A DNA stretch of 64,000 bases, taken from contig JAHDHL010000017.1 in NCBI GenBank assembly GCA_020631355.1, forward strand, positions 44,674 to 108,673, in the 5' to 3' direction. The position numbers and the translations under genes are program-made. This stretch comes from Saprospiraceae bacterium. Its GTDB lineage: Bacteria > Bacteroidota > Bacteroidia > Chitinophagales > Saprospiraceae. Under the pieces are notes generated by a model that was not told the origin of the DNA, did not search any database, and saw nothing but the letters and a program-made list of their open reading frames with translations. Numbering within the stretch: position 1 is the stretch's first letter; each line of letters starts with the position of its first letter. Shown piece by piece: positions 19,894 through 28,518 of the stretch.

Positions 19894-20903
19894 CCTAAAT
19901 GGGATTTAATGGCATGTATCCAAGCTGTCGGGGAGCGAAAATCATCAACCAGAGCGTCATCATTAAAATAAACGGCTTCTGGAATACCGCCTACACGAGA
20001 TGCCAGGATGGGAATATTAAGAATAGTTGCTTCCCTTGCTACCCGTCCAAAAGTTTCGTTGCATTGGGATGGCATAATTACCAATTTGGCATATTTATAT
20101 GCCTCAATCGGATTTTTGACCCAAGGCATATATTGTACGTTCTTTTTCTTGTATGCTTGTTTGACCTGCTTGGAAAAAATATAAAAATCTTCTTGGATGG
20201 TTTGGCTTATTTCCTCTACTAATAATATCCCTTTATGTGGTGCATCACCCATGAAAATAATTCCCTTTTTTAAGGATGCGTGATTACTTTTTTTAAAGTC
20301 TGATTGTAATTTTTCTTCATCAATAAACGGATGTATGACTTCACATTCCTGTATGCCGAAGTGTTTTTTTAGGATGCTTTTTGTAAAATGGGAATTTGCA
20401 ATCACATGGGATTGCCGAAGTGCTTTTTTTATATCTTTTTGTAGGATATGAATAAATGGTTTTTGAATTAAATTATAGATAAATTTGAAGATGAATTTTA
20501 TTCCTCTTTCATAATTCCCTAAGAATCCTAATTCAATATCCGATTGTATGTAAATGAATTTTTCTTTCGATTGGGAATGAATAATGGCCGTAGCAGCATA
20601 ATAAGATGAGGCTACAATCTTATCATGTTGGATATCGGCGAATTGCATTCCGACGGATTTTCTATTCATACAATATTCCAAAAAAGGAAAAAAAGAAAAC
20701 CCATAAATTCTAGGGATGAATCCAGTGTCTACATTGTCGGGCAATTCCAGTCGAAGTGGTGAAATATTATGTATGCTGGGTTTTTCAAAAGAATAAGCTA
20801 TCTTTCTATCATCCGGGAATCGACGTTCCAGTAAGTGGAGGAGACTTGGTTCTGCGCCTCCGACATTATACAATAAGTAATTAGAAAATGCGATAACAGT
20901 CAT
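19890..20903 (-). CDS. Glycosyltransferase, GT4-like
   Basis: A 337-residue GT-B type protein: TVIAFSNYLLYNVGGAEPSLLHLLE at the N-terminus, GIIFMGDAPHKGILLVEEI in the donor half, and MPSQCNETFGRVAREATILNIPILASRVGGIPEAV as the E-x7-E region. The middle (about residues 110-200) is rich in Lys/Ile/Phe and AT-rich. The start codon is a single base from the start codon of the divergent sulfotransferase gene, so its promoter must lie inside that gene. A perfect TAnnTTTG element is present there. Confidence 0.82.
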   Translation of the reverse strand: MTVIAFSNYLLYNVGGAEPSLLHLLERRFPDDRKIAYSFEKPSIHNISPLRLELPDNVDTGFIPRIYGFSFFPFLEYCMNRKSVGMQFADIQHDKIVASSYYAATAIIHSQSKEKFIYIQSDIELGFLGNYERGIKFIFKFIYNLIQKPFIHILQKDIKKALRQSHVIANSHFTKSILKKHFGIQECEVIHPFIDEEKLQSDFKKSNHASLKKGIIFMGDAPHKGILLVEEISQTIQEDFYIFSKQVKQAYKKKNVQYMPWVKNPIEAYKYAKLVIMPSQCNETFGRVAREATILNIPILASRVGGIPEAVYFNDDALVDDFRSPTAWIHAIKSHLG

Positions 20904-20904
20904 A

Positions 20905-21759
20905 ATGAAAGAATCCGATACCTTACAAAGTTATCTTTTTATAGCTGGTGCGCCTAGGTGTGGAACTACATTTTTGACCCGTCAATTGGCCCGTCATCCT
21001 AAAATAGAGTTGAATGCTCAGGTAGCAAGCTATTTTTTCATGGAAAAATCCCATCCCTTGTTGAATCCTGTGTGTAATTTCTATAAGGATGGACTGGATG
21101 CTTACAAGGGATTGTTTGATTCCAAGGATGCATCCTATTTCTTGGATGGGACGGACCATCTCATGTATCAATTGGATATGATTCCTGTAGTACGGAAGTT
21201 GGGGCGAGTAAAATTGGTTTTTGTATTACGCGATCCTTCTGAACGTATTTTCTCCTCTTTTTCCTACACTAAGAATAATTTGGGTAATCTGAAAAAGGAG
21301 GTCAGTTTTTTGGATTATGCCGATGCCCTTTTACATGATGAAAAAGAAAAGATTGCTTCTTGGTTCGTTTCGGAAGAAAAGAGTGGTTATGTATTGGCAA
21401 GGGAATTCGAATACAGTCATTATGAAAAATACCTGAGAGAATGGAGGGCCGTATTCGACAAGGAAGAAATGTTGGAATTGAAATATGAATCGCTAGTGAA
21501 TGGGGATTTGGGTGGATTATTTTCTTTTCTCGGAATAAATGAAATTGAATTGAATCAGAATGATAAAAATGAGAGTTATGGGATTCGGAATAGGGGTTTG
21601 CATAGGTTGTTGATGAAATATGCTCGATGGATTCCTTTTCAATCAATGAAAAATATTCTAAAGAAAATATATTTAGGTTTTCAAAAAGATAAGATTGAAA
21701 AAACAAAAGAGGACTTACAAGTTTTGGATAGGTTGAAAACTTATTTTAACCGTGTTTGA
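20905..21759 (+). CDS. Sulfotransferase domain protein
   Basis: A 284-residue PAPS-dependent sulfotransferase. The 5'-phosphosulfate loop is FIAGAPRCGTTFLTRQL (about residues 12-28). The 3'-phosphate-binding segment is VLRDPSERIFSSFSYTKNN, with the expected Arg and Ser. It should sulfate a carbohydrate. It is flanked on both sides by glycosyltransferases on the opposite strand: its start is 1 bp from one and its end overlaps another by 14 bp. The last 50 residues are basic and AT-rich. The acceptor is unknown. Confidence 0.87.
   Translation: MKESDTLQSYLFIAGAPRCGTTFLTRQLARHPKIELNAQVASYFFMEKSHPLLNPVCNFYKDGLDAYKGLFDSKDASYFLDGTDHLMYQLDMIPVVRKLGRVKLVFVLRDPSERIFSSFSYTKNNLGNLKKEVSFLDYADALLHDEKEKIASWFVSEEKSGYVLAREFEYSHYEKYLREWRAVFDKEEMLELKYESLVNGDLGGLFSFLGINEIELNQNDKNESYGIRNRGLHRLLMKYARWIPFQSMKNILKKIYLGFQKDKIEKTKEDLQVLDRLKTYFNRV
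20926..20933 (-). promoter_or_regulatory. -7 promoter element for the reverse GT4 gene, inside the sulfotransferase
   Basis: Read on the reverse strand this is TAACTTTG, a perfect match to TAnnTTTG. It lies about 23 bp before the GT4 start codon at 20903, and within codons 8-10 of the divergent sulfotransferase gene. No good -33 TTTG was seen at the usual distance. Confidence 0.45.
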
Positions 21760-22795
21760 TTTTTAAATAGATATGGTGGATAGGAGAGAAGATGGGACTA
21801 TTTAAAAAATAATAAAAGAATTGATTTTTGTTATTTGAATAAAATTGTCCTTTTTTGTAAATATTGTAAGTCTTTAATCCGTTGTGTTTTCCTTTCTTAC
21901 AAACTTGTTCCCATACTTTTTCCAGAATAATTTTAGAATGGATTCGATTTGATAAATTGTTCGATAATAAACGATCTTGTAATTCAGCTAACCAATTATT
22001 GATTGAATTTAATTGTTGAGGATTTAATTTTTGGGGATTGCTGCCAGGGATAAGAAGGTGTGTTTCTAATTCTTGATTGGAGATTGGGATATTCAATGAG
22101 TTGAATTTTTCCTTGAATATGGATGACAATGCATCCAGTTGTTTTTCTTTTTTTGATTGTGTGAATTGATTGGAATGCATTCTGTAATACAATAGTACCT
22201 GATTCAAATTGGCGCAAGGATATTGCTCCAGAATTTGATTCCATAAATAATAATCCTCCACATAAATTTCGGGATGATAAGGCTGTTCGGGAATCATTGA
22301 TTTCCGAATCATTACAGTAGGATGTGCGAATGGACAATAGAAAAAGGAACCCACTTTCAATGCTTCGTAGGAAGTGAATGTAAGGGGAATAATACCTGAT
22401 GGTTTTTTATTATTGAAAATAAGCTCCGTCTTACTCCCAACGATAGCATAGTCCGTATGCTGTTCCATGAAATCAACCTGCAATTCGATTCTGTTGGGAA
22501 ATGAAATGTCATCCGAGTCCATCCTTGCGATATATTCTCCCTCGGATATGGCAAAGCCCCGATTGAGACTGTGTGCGAGTCCCATATTCTGTTGGTGTCG
22601 GAATGTTTTGATGCGATTATCAGAATGGACATATGCTTCCAGTATGCTCCAACTTTCATCCGTAGAGCCATCGTCAATGATGATAAACTCAATATTTTCG
22701 TAAGTTTGGTTCAGGATGCTATCCAAGGCTTCCCTCAAATATCTGGCACCATTATGAACGGGCATGACTACGGATACTAAAGGGAACTTAGGCAT
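21746..22795 (-). CDS. Glycosyltransferase family 2
   Basis: A GT-A enzyme with FPLVSVVMPVHNGARYLREALDSILNQTYENIEFIIIDDGSTDES and GEYIARMDSDDISFPNRIELQVDFM; DSDD is the metal/donor-binding motif. The length is about 349 residues from ATG 22795. A TTG at 22813 would add six residues, but a CATCTTTG promoter-like element overlaps that position, so the ATG is preferred. The C-terminal third is AT-rich and ends in a hydrophobic FYYFLNSPIF segment. The 3' end overlaps the convergent sulfotransferase gene by 14 bp. Confidence 0.87.
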   Translation of the reverse strand: MPKFPLVSVVMPVHNGARYLREALDSILNQTYENIEFIIIDDGSTDESWSILEAYVHSDNRIKTFRHQQNMGLAHSLNRGFAISEGEYIARMDSDDISFPNRIELQVDFMEQHTDYAIVGSKTELIFNNKKPSGIIPLTFTSYEALKVGSFFYCPFAHPTVMIRKSMIPEQPYHPEIYVEDYYLWNQILEQYPCANLNQVLLYYRMHSNQFTQSKKEKQLDALSSIFKEKFNSLNIPISNQELETHLLIPGSNPQKLNPQQLNSINNWLAELQDRLLSNNLSNRIHSKIILEKVWEQVCKKGKHNGLKTYNIYKKGQFYSNNKNQFFYYFLNSPIFSPIHHIYLKIKHG

Positions 22796-22815
22796 GAAAG
22801 GAATTTGATTCAAAG

Positions 22816-23811
22816 ATGAAAATATTACTTATTCGACAAGTTTGGAAACATCATGCAGCAAAAAGCGGCTATGATAGGGTGTTCCAGACATTCGAAAAGG
22901 ATAAGGGAGTAGATTCCATCTTCATGCCACCTTATGCCAGAGGAGTTCTGGGGCTGCTTCATAGGGTGCTTTCTCTTTTTGTTCGGGAGGAAAAGTATTT
23001 TTCAGCGGCCTTATGGTGGACGGAAATCAAGGTGTTGTTGCATTGTTGGTGGTATCAACCTGATATCGTGCATTTCACATACCTCCAAAAGGATTTTTCC
23101 TTATTGAATAATAAATGGCTGAAACCCAAGGCAAGAATTCTGGCAACCCTACATCTGCCCAAATCATTTTGGGAAGATGGTTCACAATCTTTCCGCAATT
23201 TTGAAGTCTTGGATGGAGTTGCTGTTTTGGATCATGTATCCTTTCGTTATTTTAATAATAAAATAAAAAGTAAGGTGGGAGTCATTCCACATCCTGTGGA
23301 TAAGGATTATTATTGTCCCAGTGATAATAAAGAGAGCAATGATAAAATTAATATTTTATTTGTTGGTCGGTTTTTAAGGGATTTTGATTTATTAGGAGAA
23401 ATAATTAACCAGCTAAAGAATAAGGATGAATATTTGTTTCATTTGGTTTGTCCTAAGGAGTATGTGGAAGATGTGATTTCTTTTAGGAATGTGTCTCATT
23501 ATGAATATTTATCCGAAAATGAATTATTAAAATTATATCAAACTTCGGATGTGTTCATACAACCCTTAAAAGATGCAACAGCTAATAATGCAATATTGGA
23601 GGCAGTGGCATGTGGTTTGCCTGTTGTGGTTTCTGATTTGGAATCTGTCAGAACGTATTTAAATGAGGATATTGCTGTTTTTTGTAAAGAGCCGAATGAT
23701 TTTATTTTGGGTATAAAAAAAATGAAAAATTGTAAAATAAATGCTAATCATTTAATTGGATTGGATGTATCCAAGGAAAAATTAATTGAATGGTATAAGT
23801 CGTTTAATTAA
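22816..23811 (+). CDS. Glycosyltransferase, GT4-like
   Basis: A 331-residue GT-B type protein. It begins MKILLIRQVWKHHAAKSGYDRVFQ and has INILFVGRFLRDFDLLGEII in the donor half. The C-terminal region is VFIQPLKDATANNAILEAVACGLPVVVSDLES, where NAILEAVACG is the second part of the E-x7-E region. The gene is divergent from the preceding GT2 gene (about 20 bp between start codons) and overlaps the following reverse GT2 gene by 30 bp at its 3' end. From about 23,300 to the end it is markedly more AT-rich than its first half. Confidence 0.8.
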   Translation: MKILLIRQVWKHHAAKSGYDRVFQTFEKDKGVDSIFMPPYARGVLGLLHRVLSLFVREEKYFSAALWWTEIKVLLHCWWYQPDIVHFTYLQKDFSLLNNKWLKPKARILATLHLPKSFWEDGSQSFRNFEVLDGVAVLDHVSFRYFNNKIKSKVGVIPHPVDKDYYCPSDNKESNDKINILFVGRFLRDFDLLGEIINQLKNKDEYLFHLVCPKEYVEDVISFRNVSHYEYLSENELLKLYQTSDVFIQPLKDATANNAILEAVACGLPVVVSDLESVRTYLNEDIAVFCKEPNDFILGIKKMKNCKINANHLIGLDVSKEKLIEWYKSFN

Positions 23812-24684
23812 TTGGGAATAAAAATAAATTTTTAATTGAAATGGAAAAGGAGGATTGTAGTATGATTTAATAATGTCTTTTTTATCCATCCATTCTCCCA
23901 CAATCCATCTGTGGCGTTCCCTATGTAATGATATGGGAAGTTCAATCGCTTTCAAGCCATATTCCATCAGTTGTATGTACTCAGAAAATCGAACCCTCTC
24001 CTCTATTGATTTTCGTTCCGAAAAAGTGACACTATTCTTGTGGATTCTATAATGATTCAATTTCGAATGACAATAATAAAATGAACGATTTAGAATTACG
24101 TCTATAACGGCTTTCCAATCTCCGCAATATTTGAGTTCGCCCAGATTCACTTCTTTTAAATATCGGCTCCTGAATAAAATTGCACTCGCATTACAAATGG
24201 AATTATGATAAATTAATTCATCTTGAATTTCCTTGTTTCCCTCTTTTTTGTAGGATTTGTTCCATCGGTCCGCTTGGAATTTCTGGAATAGAACAGGTTC
24301 TTCCTTTTCGTTGATGCAATGGGAATTGCAAAAGGCCAAGGCCAAAGCATCATCATTTTCCAGAATGGGTACAAGTGTGGACAGGAAATCAGGAGATGCG
24401 TAATCGTCACTTTCAGCTAGCCAGATATATTTTCCCTTGGCTTTTTCTATGCCTTTTTTCCATTGCGAAAAAGTATTGCCACTATTCGCATTGTTGTAGG
24501 ATGAAAAAGTTGTTTTAGGGTGGTTTTTATAATCGTCAAGAATGGATGTGCTGTTATCCGTTGACGCATCATCAAGAAGTATGACTTCAAAATCCTGGAA
24601 TTTTTGTAGGAATATACTTTCCAATCTTTTTTTTAAGAATGGCGCATGATTATAATTAGGGACAATGATGGAAATAAGAGTCAC
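23782..24684 (-). CDS. Glycosyltransferase family 2
   Basis: A GT-A enzyme with VTLISIIVPNYNHAPFLKKRLESIFLQ, FEVILLDDASTDNSTSIL and GKYIWLAESDDYASPDFL, so the nucleotide-binding and DXD-type motifs are present. It is about 300 residues long. The likely start is the GTG at 24684, which overlaps the stop of the upstream methyltransferase as GTGA. The frame is open further upstream, to an ATG at 24726, but that would overlap the methyltransferase by 46 bp. It is the last gene of the wzm-wzt reverse operon. Confidence 0.85.
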   Translation of the reverse strand: MTLISIIVPNYNHAPFLKKRLESIFLQKFQDFEVILLDDASTDNSTSILDDYKNHPKTTFSSYNNANSGNTFSQWKKGIEKAKGKYIWLAESDDYASPDFLSTLVPILENDDALALAFCNSHCINEKEEPVLFQKFQADRWNKSYKKEGNKEIQDELIYHNSICNASAILFRSRYLKEVNLGELKYCGDWKAVIDVILNRSFYYCHSKLNHYRIHKNSVTFSERKSIEERVRFSEYIQLMEYGLKAIELPISLHRERHRWIVGEWMDKKDIIKSYYNPPFPFQLKIYFYSQLIKRLIPFN

Positions 24685-25493
24685 CTGAATATTTTTTTGA
24701 ATAATAAATAAGGTGCCATAACCCATGTTCCGATTTTATATCGAATATTGAGTTTCATATTTCTTTCAAAAGTATCCCTGATGATTTTTTCTCCATCAAA
24801 ATAAGAGTGCATCTTAGGAATTCCAATGGGTTGGTCTGATGCAATCGCTATGAGATACATGCCCTCCTTAATGCTCTTTTTTTGAATCTGATTGAAATGA
24901 CCGTGGTAATGAACGACTTCAGAAGAATTTGGTTTTTCTGAAATTAGGGTAGAACCCCAGTGCATATTTTGCAAAAAGAAATGAGTGGAAGTAAAAAAGG
25001 ATTGAATGAATTCCTTGAATTCCTTAGCATATAATTCCTTGATGTGGTATGGGTTGTCATAATTCCTTTCGTCGGAATATATTTTTTTATCAGGCGTAGA
25101 AATAATCAAAAGGCCATCAGTTCTTAATACCCTTTTTATTTCTGTCAACATTTGATGATGTTCCTCCAAATGCTCCAATGTTTCGAAACTGACAACCACA
25201 TCCACAGTGTTTTCATCCAATGGTATATTGAGAACGGAGCCTGTTTGGAATGAGATATTTTTTCCCTTATATTTTTTTTGTGCCTCCACAATGGTATTGT
25301 CATCAATATCCACACCATAGACCTGTTGAGCATTTTGTGCCAATAGAGCTGTACCATATCCCTCACCACAAGCAATATCAAGAACGATTTTGCCACTCAC
25401 CCATTCCGATGCCAACGCATATCGGTGTAGATGCTCGATAGTCGATTCGTTCATCACGAATGTTTCCAACCTTTCTCCTGTCCAATTTTTCAT
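24681..25493 (-). CDS. Class I SAM-dependent methyltransferase
   Basis: A 270-residue protein with the SAM-binding motif I GKIVLDIACGEGYGTALLAQ, followed by VYGVDIDDNTIVEAQ, VDVVVSFETLEHLEEH and LLIISTPDKKIYS. This is the Methyltransf_11/UbiE-like arrangement. It lies in the reverse operon after a TylF-like methyltransferase (3 bp apart) and before a GT2 gene with which it overlaps. Methylation of a sugar in the exported glycan is the most likely role; the target hydroxyl is unknown. Confidence 0.85.
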   Translation of the reverse strand: MKNWTGERLETFVMNESTIEHLHRYALASEWVSGKIVLDIACGEGYGTALLAQNAQQVYGVDIDDNTIVEAQKKYKGKNISFQTGSVLNIPLDENTVDVVVSFETLEHLEEHHQMLTEIKRVLRTDGLLIISTPDKKIYSDERNYDNPYHIKELYAKEFKEFIQSFFTSTHFFLQNMHWGSTLISEKPNSSEVVHYHGHFNQIQKKSIKEGMYLIAIASDQPIGIPKMHSYFDGEKIIRDTFERNMKLNIRYKIGTWVMAPYLLFKKIFR

Positions 25494-25496
25494 GGG

Positions 25497-26339
25497 CTAT
25501 GGTTTGATGATGACACCCTGGCAAGTAGGCATATACAAGATTTCAACTCCTTTCTCCTTTGCGAATTTCCTATGGATATCCCTTTGTGCAGTATTGACAT
25601 TCAAATAACCAAAGTCATCCAATACAATCATTCCTCCCGAAACGAGTTTGTCCCAAAAATAATTCAACGCCTCATATTCCGGTAGGGCTGAATTGAGGTC
25701 GATATTCAATAATGATATCTTTTCGGCGGTTACCAATGGTAAGGTTTCAGGTATACTTCCTTTGATGATATTGACATTGAACCCATCAAAAAGCGCTTGG
25801 ACTTCCTTGTACCTGTCCCTTGTCTCATCATCATATTTCAGATGCTCACTGATAGCCATTTCCTCATCAGAACTATACTTGGGGTCCATTCCTTGGAACG
25901 TATCCAATAGATAATAGGTCTTACCTGTCTCATTGAAATTGGTATAGTGAATAATGGAACGTGCAAAGATGCCGGTACTCACCCCACAATCCACAAAGTC
26001 ACCCTCTAATTTGGACGCATGACTGGCTGCCCAACACAACAAATGGACGCGCCATTGTATGTCCTTTCCTTGCAACAACAAACCCTTGTCCGTCGCTTTC
26101 CCGAGTCGGTAAGCTTCCTTGAATAAGGGATCTTCCATGAAGTCTGCACTGTGGTAGGTGTACAACCAATCATTGGCATAGCTCACTTGGTTTTTCATCA
26201 GCAGGTGGAACCGGTCCTTGAAGATGAGTTGGAATCCCAACCATCCCAGCACGGTGTTGATACATCTTCCTATGAAACTGACTAAACCTGAATTCATGAA
26301 TGGATTAGATTTTCTGAATATCCGCCTGATGGAAAACAA
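25497..26339 (-). CDS. TylF/MycF-like O-methyltransferase
   Basis: This 280-residue protein matches the macrocin O-methyltransferase (TylF) family. It shows FVDCGVSTGIFARSIIHYTNF as the SAM site, then YYLLDTFQGMDPKYSSDEE. The metal-binding pattern is LLNIDLNSALPEYEALNYFWDKLVSGGMIVLDDFGY, with the Asp pair in LDDFG. The family methylates sugar hydroxyls with Mg2+. The ATG at 26339 overlaps the upstream ATP-binding gene by 35 bp. An ATG at 26297 starts after the upstream stop and is equally plausible. Confidence 0.85.
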   Translation of the reverse strand: MFSIRRIFRKSNPFMNSGLVSFIGRCINTVLGWLGFQLIFKDRFHLLMKNQVSYANDWLYTYHSADFMEDPLFKEAYRLGKATDKGLLLQGKDIQWRVHLLCWAASHASKLEGDFVDCGVSTGIFARSIIHYTNFNETGKTYYLLDTFQGMDPKYSSDEEMAISEHLKYDDETRDRYKEVQALFDGFNVNIIKGSIPETLPLVTAEKISLLNIDLNSALPEYEALNYFWDKLVSGGMIVLDDFGYLNVNTAQRDIHRKFAKEKGVEILYMPTCQGVIIKP

Positions 26340-27501
26340 TGGGACCGAAACTCCTATCCCACGAAAAATTATTTCCTTTCTGGATTGACGTTATCTCAAA
26401 TGTAATCAAATTCACTACCGAATCGAGTACGTTGTGAGGGGAACTTTCGGCTATGGATACGGATAGGGTATAGTGGTCTGGTGCTAAGCTATGCTTAGGA
26501 ATGCGAACTTGATAATCATGTTCCCCCTTTTGCTCAGTCCGACCGGTATGGATGACCTGACTACCTACAACTTTTCCCCTGACATCCCGAATCATCAGAC
26601 CAAATACCAGGTGCTGTACCCGTTCTGCCAAGGAGATTTTCATAGAGAAATCAATGGCACTATCCATGTCATAAGAGTTCTGGCTTAATTGTACGGATAA
26701 AATGGAATGAGTTGATAAATCCTCCTGTTGTGGTGCAATATGCTTGTTGCCATGTTGCGTAATCCAATGTTCGTAATTTTGTAAGCAATCATCGACAGGG
26801 CCATCGAATTGCATTTGTCCTTCATTCAGCCAAATTCCTCTGCTACACAGTTGGCTTACCGCACCCAAGTCATGACTGATGAAGATAATGGTTCTGCCAC
26901 TTTTGCTTACCTCATCCATTTTTCCAAGACATTTGCGTTGGAATTCTGCATCACCTACCGCCAATACCTCATCTATCAATAGTATTTCAGGGTTAAGATG
27001 AGCAGCAACTGAAAATGCCAACCTTAATTGCATACCACTTGAATAATGTTTCAATGGTGTGTCTAGGAATTGGGATACGCCACTGAATTCGACAATCTCA
27101 TCCAATTGATGGATGATTTCTGTTCTTTTCATGCCCAATATGGAGCCGTTTAGGAAAATATTCTCCCTCCCGGTCAATTCGTTATGGAATCCTGTTCCTA
27201 CTTCCAAAAGACTTGCTACCCTTCCTCTCATGGTAATCTTCCCCTTTGTTGGTGGGGTGATACTGGAAAGGATTTTGAGTAGTGTGGATTTCCCTGCACC
27301 GTTCTTACCTATGATTCCTACACATTCTCCTTTATTGACGGGGAATGAAATGTCACTCAAGGCCCAGAAAGATGCTTTCTTTCCTCCAAAGAGTTGTCGG
27401 CCCATCTGAGATATGGATTCCCTGATACTGAGATAACGACCTTTTTGTCCTCCTATTTGGTATTGTTTCCAAATGCCTTGTATGTCAATAATCGGTTTCA
27501 T
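26305..27501 (-). CDS. wzt: Polysaccharide ABC transporter ATP-binding protein with C-terminal glycan-recognition domain
   Basis: A 398-residue protein. The ATPase domain (residues 1 to about 245) has Walker A GIIGKNGAGKSTLLKIL, the signature YSSGMQLRLAFSVAA and Walker B EILLIDEVLAVGDAEF. The remaining 150 residues form a beta-rich domain (FSMKISLAERVQHLVFGLMIRD) resembling the Wzt carbohydrate-binding domain. In characterised O-antigens that domain recognises the finished, capped chain before export. It follows wzm directly. Two methyltransferase genes follow, which fits a methyl cap as export signal (inference). Confidence 0.92.
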   Translation of the reverse strand: MKPIIDIQGIWKQYQIGGQKGRYLSIRESISQMGRQLFGGKKASFWALSDISFPVNKGECVGIIGKNGAGKSTLLKILSSITPPTKGKITMRGRVASLLEVGTGFHNELTGRENIFLNGSILGMKRTEIIHQLDEIVEFSGVSQFLDTPLKHYSSGMQLRLAFSVAAHLNPEILLIDEVLAVGDAEFQRKCLGKMDEVSKSGRTIIFISHDLGAVSQLCSRGIWLNEGQMQFDGPVDDCLQNYEHWITQHGNKHIAPQQEDLSTHSILSVQLSQNSYDMDSAIDFSMKISLAERVQHLVFGLMIRDVRGKVVGSQVIHTGRTEQKGEHDYQVRIPKHSLAPDHYTLSVSIAESSPHNVLDSVVNLITFEITSIQKGNNFSWDRSFGPIVFHQADIQKI

Positions 27502-28359
27502 CTATGCAAGGTCGGCGAAATAGGATTCTGTTCTGCGGAAATATATCAGTCCCAAAATAAAGATGAAGCCCGCGGAGGCCCAACTGATACCCATCATGCC
27601 CCAGTCCATATCGGTACTTCCGAATGGCATTCTACCTGCCATCAATGCTCCCGTAAGTGGATTGAATGATGCAATTTTTTCCAGCCAAGGATAACCCTTG
27701 AGCATGGATACGGGATAGATGACCGGGCTGATGAACATCAATAATTGTATAAGGAATGGAATGACATATCTGAAATCCCTGTATTTGACATTCAGCGCGG
27801 CAAGAAGTGAACCTAACCCACAAGCACTGATAATGGTTAGCAATACACCTATGGAATAATAACCAAGGAAAGAGGGGATGGAAATATCGAATCCGGGGAC
27901 ACTGAATTCATAATAGAAAATCATTCCGATGAATATGATGAGTCCCATTAGGAAATCGAATAATGAAACGAGTACGGATGATAACGGGATAACCAATCTG
28001 GGGAAATAGACCTTTTTTATGATGTTGGCGTTTTCAACCATGCTGTTGGCTGAACCCGATAATGCACTACTGAAAAGATTCCACAAGAGCAATCCACTCA
28101 GATAGAAAATGGGAGGTGGAACACCATTGGTTGGCATCTTCATCATCTTGGAGAAGAAGAAAACAAATACCATCATCATCATCAAGGGTTGGAGGATGGC
28201 CCATAAGAATCCCAGTATGGTTTGTTTGTACTTGACCTTGATATCCCTCCATGTGAAAAAGTAGAATAATTCACGATAACGCCATAATTCCGTCAAACCT
28301 AACTGGGTAGGTTTGTTCGGCTTGATTGAGTATTCTATATTTGTATTGGAACCAGACAT
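27502..28359 (-). CDS. wzm: Polysaccharide ABC transporter permease
   Basis: A 285-residue membrane protein with six predicted transmembrane segments. It has the ABC-2 family pattern: YRELFYFFTWRDIKVKYKQTILGFLWAILQPLMMMMVFVFFFS near the N-terminus, and YRDFRYVIPFLIQLLMFISPVIYP later. It forms the channel of a Wzm/Wzt exporter for complete glycan chains. It is the first gene of the reverse operon and abuts wzt with no gap. A promoter is expected in the 159 bp between it and the divergent large gene. Confidence 0.93.
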   Translation of the reverse strand: MSGSNTNIEYSIKPNKPTQLGLTELWRYRELFYFFTWRDIKVKYKQTILGFLWAILQPLMMMMVFVFFFSKMMKMPTNGVPPPIFYLSGLLLWNLFSSALSGSANSMVENANIIKKVYFPRLVIPLSSVLVSLFDFLMGLIIFIGMIFYYEFSVPGFDISIPSFLGYYSIGVLLTIISACGLGSLLAALNVKYRDFRYVIPFLIQLLMFISPVIYPVSMLKGYPWLEKIASFNPLTGALMAGRMPFGSTDMDWGMMGISWASAGFIFILGLIYFRRTESYFADLA

Positions 28360-28388
28360 TTAAATATTAAAAAGACTCATCTACATTA

Positions 28389-28396
28389 TACTTTTG
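28389..28396 (+). promoter_or_regulatory. -7 promoter element for the PorU2-like gene
   Basis: TACTTTTG is a perfect TAnnTTTG match in the 159 bp divergent spacer, about 122 bp ahead of the 28519 ATG. No clear -33 TTTG was seen. On the reverse strand TTACTTTG near 28434 is a one-mismatch candidate for the wzm promoter. Confidence 0.4.
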
Positions 28397-28518
28397 CAAG
28401 CTCACGACACATATGGGTGGTGTAACTGCCAAAGTAAGATGTTAACTATTTTTATATTGCAACGAATCACTCACTTGTTCGTTTAGGATAATAGTCTTTT
28501 AGCTTAACACCTTGAGTA

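Noticed and set aside
24685..24726. ATG at 24726 as the start of the reverse GT2 gene
   Set aside because: It would add 14 residues before the first conserved strand and overlap the methyltransferase by 46 bp. The GTGA overlap at 24684 fits better.
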